DNA from: Candidatus Gastranaerophilales bacterium
GTDB taxonomy: Bacteria > Cyanobacteriota > Vampirovibrionia > Gastranaerophilales > Gastranaerophilaceae
DNA: 64,000 nt
Direction of reading: 5' to 3'
Assembly: GCA_944325705.1 (NCBI GenBank)
Contig: CALVBB010000005.1
Location: 41,103 to 105,102, forward strand
The notes under the pieces were generated by a model, which searched no databases, was not told the origin of the DNA, and was given only the letters and a program-made list of their open reading frames with translations. The position numbers and the translations under genes were made by a program. Positions 59,385-64,000 of this stretch are shown here, in pieces. Within the stretch, counting starts at the first letter, position 1; the number at the start of each line of letters is the position of its first letter.

Positions 59385-60143
59385 ATGAATGAATGTTTTA
59401 AAGACAAAGTTGTTTTATGTACCGGTGCCGCACAGGGTATCGGGCTTGCTACCGCACAAGAATTTGCAAAAGCCGGTGCAAAAGTTATTTTATCTGATGT
59501 TCTTGATATGACAGAGCAGGTAAAAAAGCTTACAGATGCAGGTTATAGTTCAGTTGAATACAAATGCGATATCTCAAGCCCGGAACAGGTTGAAAAGATG
59601 ATTAACTGGATTGTCGAAAAATTTGGACGTCTTGATTGCGGATTTAACAATGCCGGCGTTCAAACTCCGCAAAGGCCTATGGCTGAAATTACTTATGAAG
59701 AATTTGATAAAACCGTGGCAGTTGATCTTAAAGGTGTCTGGAACTGTATGAAATATGAAATTATCCAGATGTTGAAGCAGCCTGAAAAAGGCTGTATTGT
59801 AAATACTTCTTCTCAAGGAGGTATTACAGGTTTCCCTGGGCAGGCTGCATATATTGCCTGCAAACACGCAATAATAGGTTTGACAAGAACAGCCTCTATT
59901 GACTATGCCGCAAAAGGTATCAGAATTAATGCTGTACTTCCCGGTGTAATTTTGACTCCTATGGCAAAAGATATTATTAAACGCAACCCCGCAATGGAAG
60001 AAGCTATGGTAAGAGATATTCCAAAAGGCAGACTAGGAGAGCCTTACGAAATTGCACACGCTGTTATGTGGTTATGCTCACCTTATGCAACATTTGTTGA
60101 CGGTGCCGCAATTTCTGTTGACGGTGGATTTACAATTCACTAA
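59385..60143 (+). CDS. Short-chain dehydrogenase/reductase
   Basis: 252 residues, classical SDR. TGAAQGIGLATAQ binds the NAD(P) phosphate, NNAGVQ is the NNAG motif, NTSSQGG has the catalytic Ser and YIACKHA the Tyr-x-x-x-Lys. The C-terminal VDGGFTIH is typical. An Asp at the end of the second strand (ILSDVLD) suggests NAD rather than NADP. The substrate is an alcohol or ketone of unknown type. Shine-Dalgarno GGGGATGAATTT. It lies 68 bases after the AKR in the same operon. Confidence 0.94.
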   Translation: MNECFKDKVVLCTGAAQGIGLATAQEFAKAGAKVILSDVLDMTEQVKKLTDAGYSSVEYKCDISSPEQVEKMINWIVEKFGRLDCGFNNAGVQTPQRPMAEITYEEFDKTVAVDLKGVWNCMKYEIIQMLKQPEKGCIVNTSSQGGITGFPGQAAYIACKHAIIGLTRTASIDYAAKGIRINAVLPGVILTPMAKDIIKRNPAMEEAMVRDIPKGRLGEPYEIAHAVMWLCSPYATFVDGAAISVDGGFTIH

Positions 60144-60164
60144 TTTTAAAATAAGGACAAAAAT

Positions 60165-60818
60165 ATGATTAATAAAAAAATATATATTATAAACGGTTCA
60201 CCGAGAAAGCAATGGAACACCGCACAAATGTGTGAAAGCTTTGCTAACGGTGTAAAATCTAAAGGAATAGATACAGAAATAATTCATCTATATGATATTG
60301 ATTTTAAAGGCTGCAGAAGCTGTTTTGCCTGTAAATTAAAAGATGGAAAAAACTTTGGCAGATGTGCATATCCGGATGAATTAACATCTCTACTGGAGAA
60401 AATTTCTAAGGCTGACGGAGTTGTCCTCGCAAGTCCTATTTATTGCGGTGATGTAACAGGAATTATGAGATGTTTTATTGAGCGGCTGACTTTTCCATTC
60501 TTTGAATACAAACAGGGGTATCCCTCAATCGCACCTAAAAAGCTTAAAACTGCAATGATTTATACAATGAATATAACCGAAGAGCTTGCTAATAAAATGT
60601 ATCCTGATATGTTCAATAGAACAGAGTTTATGATAGAAACCGTATTTTCAAAACCTGTCAGAATTTTTGCTTATGACACATATCAGTTCAGCGATTATGA
60701 CAAATATGTTGTCGAAACTTTTGATAAAAATGAAAAATTAAAACATAAAGAAGAACAATTCCCGAAAGATTTACAAAAAGCTTTTGATGAAGGTGCCAAA
60801 ATGGCAGAAGAAATTTAA
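60165..60818 (+). CDS. Flavodoxin-fold iron-sulfur flavoprotein / NAD(P)H-dependent oxidoreductase
   Basis: 217 residues. The FMN-reductase-type flavodoxin fold begins KIYIINGSPRKQWNTAQMCE, with the FMN phosphate loop GSPRKQWNT, and ASPIYCGDVTGIMRCFIERL near the middle. The Cys-rich insert CRSCFACKLKDGKNFGRCAY (about residues 47-66) has the CxxCx2-C...C pattern of iron-sulfur flavoproteins, so it may hold a [4Fe-4S] cluster. It would carry electrons to quinones or other acceptors. Third enzyme of the TetR operon, 21 bases after the SDR. Confidence 0.88.
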   Translation: MINKKIYIINGSPRKQWNTAQMCESFANGVKSKGIDTEIIHLYDIDFKGCRSCFACKLKDGKNFGRCAYPDELTSLLEKISKADGVVLASPIYCGDVTGIMRCFIERLTFPFFEYKQGYPSIAPKKLKTAMIYTMNITEELANKMYPDMFNRTEFMIETVFSKPVRIFAYDTYQFSDYDKYVVETFDKNEKLKHKEEQFPKDLQKAFDEGAKMAEEI

Positions 60819-60831
60819 AGGAGGATAAATA

Positions 60832-61668
60832 ATGCAAAAAATAAAATTAAATAACGGTGTTGAAATGCCGATTTTGGGATACGGGGTTTTTCTTGTTGAC
60901 CCGAAAGAATGTGAAAAATGTGTAACTGATGCTATTGATACTGGTTACAGAATGATTGATACGGCACAGGCTTATTATAATGAAGAAGGAGTAGGAGCTG
61001 CTATCAAAAGATCCGGAATAAAAAGAGAAGACTTTTTTCTTGTTACAAAGGTCTGGATAACAAATTCAGGTGAGGAAAAAGCTGCAAAATCCATTGATGA
61101 ATCCCTGAAGAAATTACAAACTGATTATGTGGACTTGCTTTTAATCCACCAGCCGTTCGGTGATTATTATGGCACATACAGGGCGATGGAAAAAGCTTAC
61201 AAAGATGGTAAAGTACGAGCAATAGGCGTCAGCAACTTTTTCCCTGACAGATTTGTTGACTTGTGTAATTTTGTTGAAATTAAGCCGATGGTTAACCAGA
61301 TGGAAACACATGTATTCCAACAGGAAAAAGTGCTGCGTGAATATATGAATAAGTTTGGCACTCAACTAATGTCGTGGTCACCTATGGCAAGAGGTGAAAA
61401 TAATTTCTTTAATAACAAAATCCTTAAGTCAATCGGAGACAAATATAACAAAACAGTTGCACAGGTTGCTTTGAGATTTTTAACTCAGGAAAATGTAATA
61501 GTAATTCCAAAATCCACACACAAAGAAAGAATGAAAGAAAACTTTGAAATTTTTGATTTTGAACTCTCTGATGACGATATGAATACTTTGAGAGGCTTAG
61601 ACAAAGGCGAAAGCATCTTTGTAAACCACTATGATCCGGAGTTTGTGCAATCAATTATAAATTATTAA
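60832..61668 (+). CDS. Aldo/keto reductase (2,5-diketo-gluconate reductase-like)
   Basis: 278 residues, the short AKR5-type barrel. It opens MQKIKLNNGVEMPILGYGVF and has Asp and Tyr in MIDTAQAYYNEEGVG, Lys in LVTKVWI and His in LLLIHQPFGDYYG; the C-terminal VIPKSTHKERMKEN binds NADPH 2'-phosphate. It reduces small aldehydes and keto acids such as methylglyoxal. The GGAGGATAA Shine-Dalgarno is perfect. Last intact gene of the TetR operon, before a strong terminator. Confidence 0.94.
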   Translation: MQKIKLNNGVEMPILGYGVFLVDPKECEKCVTDAIDTGYRMIDTAQAYYNEEGVGAAIKRSGIKREDFFLVTKVWITNSGEEKAAKSIDESLKKLQTDYVDLLLIHQPFGDYYGTYRAMEKAYKDGKVRAIGVSNFFPDRFVDLCNFVEIKPMVNQMETHVFQQEKVLREYMNKFGTQLMSWSPMARGENNFFNNKILKSIGDKYNKTVAQVALRFLTQENVIVIPKSTHKERMKENFEIFDFELSDDDMNTLRGLDKGESIFVNHYDPEFVQSIINY

Positions 61669-61699
61669 AATACATTAATAAAAAATTAATTTCAAAATA

Positions 61700-61735
61700 A
61701 AAACCGGATTTATATAGAAAATCCGGTTTTATTTT
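61700..61735 (+). terminator. Terminator of the TetR operon
   Basis: AAAACCGGATTT and AAATCCGGTTTT form a 12-bp stem around ATATAG, followed by ATTTTT. 32 bases after the AKR stop. Confidence 0.88.
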
Positions 61736-61780
61736 TACACTATTAGTCATTGTTTTAATAGACTGTAACGATTTAGCAAA

Positions 61781-62130
61781 TCATTCCTCAATAATATACG
61801 CATCAACAATCTGACCGTAAAAAGCAATATGAACATCTTTGTTTTCCATTGGGTTTGTGCTTGGTACATCTTTAGGATAACACTCTTTTTGAATACTTTC
61901 CGGCATTTCTGATAAGACTTGTTTTTGTTTGTATATTATACTTTGCACTCTAAAGTTAAAGGCAATTCTTTTATTGCCGGCACATTTATTTGATTGCTTT
62001 CAACCAAAGTTAAATTAGCAGCTTTTACTTTATCTATATCTCTGCCTGATTTTGAACCGCATATTCCAAGAATTTTTCTATTAAATTCTCCTAAAGGGAT
62101 ATTTACAGTAAATTCAGGATTTGAAAACTA
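61781..62130 (-). pseudogene. Flavin reductase (flavoredoxin-like) remnant
   Basis: The minus strand reads FSNPEFTVNIPLGEFNRKIL, then ICGSKSGRDIDKVKAANLTL, INVPAIKELPLTLECKV, a shift caused by two extra bases (GTATAATATAC in place of GTAATATAC), then IYKQKQVLSEMPE and DVHIAFYGQIVDAYIIEE, and the stop at 61781-61783. This matches the C-terminal two thirds of a flavin reductase family protein; the N-terminus is missing. It converges on the TetR redox operon, so the family fits the neighbourhood, but the gene is dead. Confidence 0.7.
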
Positions 62131-62188
62131 TTTTGAATGATTTTGTATCTTTTCAATACATAATTATCTTTTTTATTTATTCAATAAT

Positions 62189-62644
62189 TTATAATTTTAA
62201 TTTCTCTTGAATTTTCCATAATCCAAATAAACCCATATAGAACATCAATACACCACCTAACGTATATATCTCCCATAATATCGGAAAAAATAACAAACTT
62301 CCAAAATCAGGCTTTAAAAATAACGGGAAAGCAAAGTATAATGCAACAGCAGCATCATAGCATAATGCCAATAACAGTGAATATTTTCTACGAGTTGAGT
62401 TTGTTTTCAATTCCTCCGCAACTTTAATCAATTCTGAATTAGGGAAAAATTTTGCAACGTTAACAAATAATATATGCAAAAGAAAAATTTTGGTAATTAT
62501 GTATAATACAATCAAGCAACAGGGAGCTATCCAGTTTGGTGCAATATAACAAGTTATAAAAAAAATAAGAAACATTCCAAACATACATATACAAAGTAAT
62601 ATATTTAATAAATTTAAACATACATAAAAATCATCTTTTTTCAT
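62189..62644 (-). CDS. Small membrane protein (putative immunity protein, locus 2)
   Basis: 151 residues with four hydrophobic segments. It is a paralog of the protein at 63453: both have NILNILL-like starts (LNLLNILLCICM), a Lys/Asn linker before LLALCYDAAVALYF (LTIAFCYDIPFLIYS in the other), and YTLGGVLMFYMGLF (FYTGGILPFYLMLY). The upstream region has the 27-bp repeat shared with the other. An immunity role is proposed by analogy with the array at 13.5 kb. Confidence 0.6.
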   Translation of the reverse strand: MKKDDFYVCLNLLNILLCICMFGMFLIFFITCYIAPNWIAPCCLIVLYIITKIFLLHILFVNVAKFFPNSELIKVAEELKTNSTRRKYSLLLALCYDAAVALYFAFPLFLKPDFGSLLFFPILWEIYTLGGVLMFYMGLFGLWKIQEKLKL

Positions 62645-62684
62645 ATATTAAAATACCCCTGATTTATTTTAGTTTATACCTACA

Positions 62685-62711
62685 TTTTACTATTGTAAAG
62701 TATGGATTTAA
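62685..62711. repeat. 27-bp direct repeat upstream of the locus-2 membrane genes
   Basis: TTTTACTATTGTAAAGTATG plus GATTTAA occurs here and at 63945-63971, in each case just upstream of one of the paralogous membrane genes (62644 and 63917 starts). It contains the palindrome TTTACTATTGTAAA. The spacing of 1260 bp corresponds to a duplicated unit. Confidence 0.7.
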
Positions 62712-62785
62712 TTTTCCTGTTTTTTTAATACTAAGACTCGGTTTGAGAAGAGGATTCGGCACTTATTTATCAACTGACTAAACTT

Positions 62786-63193
62786 TCAAAAATTTTTATC
62801 TTTTATCCTGTTTTTTATTTTGGCTTCTATATACCACCAGGCAAATAAAACACTATAACTGCCTAGTAAACCAAAAATTAACCCCTGAATTAGCTGACCA
62901 TAAAAATCCCCGCTAAAGTAAGGTAAACCTGTTGGACAATAACAAAAATATGCAATTACTAGAACTGTTAATTTTAAATAATTTGATTGTTTTAATTTGT
63001 GAATAAATTTAGACACCAATTTATAATTCGCAGAGTTTTCTAATTTTTTATATGCAAAAGGTAAAACCAACAAACGCAAAAAGAGTAATATATGTATTAT
63101 GACTACCAGTAGTGCCAAACCCTTTAGCTGCAATACTGAAATATCATCTGTAAATTTATAATACATTAATATTAAAATTAAACAACCTTCCAA
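62786..63193 (-). CDS. Small membrane protein (locus 2)
   Basis: 135 residues with three or four hydrophobic segments (YKFTDDISVLQLKGLALLVV, the ILLFLRLLVLPFAY region, LTVLVIAYFCYCPTG, IQGLIFGLLGSYSVLFAWW). It is not closely similar to its neighbours by eye. It follows the effector fragment at 63261 by 68 bases, the place of an immunity gene. There is no good Shine-Dalgarno. Confidence 0.5.
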   Translation of the reverse strand: MEGCLILILMYYKFTDDISVLQLKGLALLVVIIHILLFLRLLVLPFAYKKLENSANYKLVSKFIHKLKQSNYLKLTVLVIAYFCYCPTGLPYFSGDFYGQLIQGLIFGLLGSYSVLFAWWYIEAKIKNRIKDKNF

Positions 63194-63260
63194 TGGACTT
63201 CATTTGCAAGAATATTAATAAGCAATAAACAAACTATATTTTTAAACAAGTTGTACATAA

Positions 63261-63443
63261 TTACTTCCCTAATCTAAATCTTACAGGTATTATAACATAG
63301 TAATTTGTTAGTAAAGGAGTATTTTGAAGTGTATAGGCACTATTATTGAGTTTTCTGGTTTCTAAATTCGGTAATTCTTCTTTGCTTAACCATTTATAGT
63401 CATATTTATCAAATAATATTCCTCTAAATTCGCCATTTTCTAT
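63261..63443 (-). pseudogene. Effector C-terminal fragment (locus 2)
   Basis: The minus strand reads NGEFRGILFDKYDYKWLSKE, then ELPNLETRKLNNSAYTLQNT, PLLTNYYVIIPVRFRLGK and stop. This aligns with the ends of the effectors at 17042 (GYFNVMIYDNYDF...NNSAYALQQTKNLEKYYFIVPLRFKLPF) and 15476. There is no start and the N-terminal part is lost: the membrane gene at 63453 ends only about 10 bases upstream. So this is an orphaned toxin-tail piece between membrane genes. Confidence 0.6.
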
Positions 63444-63452
63444 GCGAAGTTT

Positions 63453-63917
63453 TTATATTTTATACATTTTTAGCTCTTTATATAACATTAGATAAAAAGG
63501 TAATATACCACCTGTATAAAATATTATGTATAGTGTTAATATTAAGGGTATTGCACCTAATATTCCAACGTCAATATATACATGGATAGAATAAATCAAA
63601 AATGGTATATCATAACAAAAGGCTATTGTTAGTATTTTCTTTTTATTTTGAGGATTATTTTGCAGATATTCCACAAACTGGTTTATTGTTGTTTTTGTAT
63701 ATTTTTTCCCAATCTTTACTATTAACTTTGGAAGACGAAGTTTCAATGTAACATATGCTATATATAATGCGAAACCCCATAGAAATCTAATACCGGAACC
63801 CGGAGAACCCTGTAAATCAAAGGTTAAATTCATACTAGTATCCATACATAATATTATGAAACCTATTAATAATATATTTAAAATATTAAAAATTATATAA
63901 AATTTTATACTACTCAT
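63453..63917 (-). CDS. Small membrane protein (putative immunity protein, locus 2)
   Basis: 154 residues, four hydrophobic segments, paralog of the protein at 62189 (shared NILNILL, TIAFCYD, YTGGILPFY). The middle stretch (VKIGKKYTKTTINQFVEYLQ) is polar. Its stop is about 10 bases before the effector fragment. The 27-bp repeat lies upstream at 63945-63971. Confidence 0.6.
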   Translation of the reverse strand: MSSIKFYIIFNILNILLIGFIILCMDTSMNLTFDLQGSPGSGIRFLWGFALYIAYVTLKLRLPKLIVKIGKKYTKTTINQFVEYLQNNPQNKKKILTIAFCYDIPFLIYSIHVYIDVGILGAIPLILTLYIIFYTGGILPFYLMLYKELKMYKI

Positions 63918-64000
63918 TTTTATCCTCTATATTTTATATTTTACTTTTACTATTGTAAAGTATGGATTTAACAACCTTGCTTTTTGGGCTGAATAGCCCA

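Overview
The window is a low-GC chromosomal segment using the standard code (TAA, TAG and TGA all end intact genes). The gene set points to a diderm, host-associated, fermentative bacterium, most likely a gut member of the non-photosynthetic Cyanobacteriota (Vampirovibrionia / Gastranaerophilales). This placement is an inference from several things: paralogous prepilins with an LAEVLITLGIIGV start and a YFKNLP end, a PPi-type phosphofructokinase, an AsmA-like envelope protein, and intergenic DNA crowded with small palindromic repeats. No 16S gene is present to settle it.

Layout. 1-2.4 kb: tail of a surface-type protein, an HExxH protein, tRNA-Arg(TCT) and a nitrilase-family hydrolase. 2.6-4.9 kb: two family-2 glycosyltransferases and an XRE regulator. 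5-13.4 kb: a prepilin, alaS (with a palindromic repeat inserted in frame), dut, DUF2752 and TM2 genes (the latter broken), and a GH57 glycosidase. 13.5-17.9 kb: an accessory island of putative effector/immunity cassettes, with two related effectors behind a duplicated and frameshifted N-terminal module and five small membrane proteins, four of them a tandem paralog array. 18-27.3 kb: PPi-PFK, a membrane-anchored Hsp20-like protein, a CheY-like protein, a HEAT protein, a histidine kinase, holB/holA and a ROK glucokinase. 27.3-47.5 kb: a homopolymer-frameshifted calcium-motif protein, GT4, an alanine/Na+ symporter, an ACT protein, NagZ-like GH3, an aquaporin, pgeF, a Mur ligase, an EmrB-type exporter, a second prepilin, adenine deaminase, a WG-repeat protein, an AsmA-like protein and an L,D-transpeptidase. 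47.6-56.8 kb: HD hydrolase, then two adjacent minus-strand operons. One is larB-larC-larMN-larE-amrS (nickel-pincer cofactor synthesis and nickel import). The other is flavodoxin, Tat-exported aldo/keto reductase, polyferredoxin, tatA, tatC. 57-61.7 kb: an acetyltransferase and a TetR-controlled redox operon (AKR, SDR, flavoprotein, AKR) ending in a decayed flavin reductase. 61.8-64 kb: a second, decayed effector/immunity locus.

How the genes work together. The lar operon and the Tat/redox operon share one promoter design: TTGACT, a 19-bp spacer holding the 15-bp palindrome TGATAGCAGCTATCA, then TAAAAT. This is the geometry of MerR-family activated promoters and implies one common regulator of nickel-cofactor synthesis and an extracytoplasmic electron-transfer module. 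LarC here is the N-terminal half only, and no LarA client is in the window. The 13.5-17.9 kb island and the 62-64 kb island are homologous: their effector C-termini share a GYFN..D.YDF....N(N/S).AY.LQ signature and both lie beside hydrophobic proteins of about 150 residues, which suggests a small polymorphic effector/immunity family.

Several genes (holA, GT4, pgeF, WG protein, histidine kinase, larB) have a -10 box only 6-7 bases before the ATG and no Shine-Dalgarno sequence, so they are probably leaderless. Homology calls come from reading the sequence by eye; no database search was possible.
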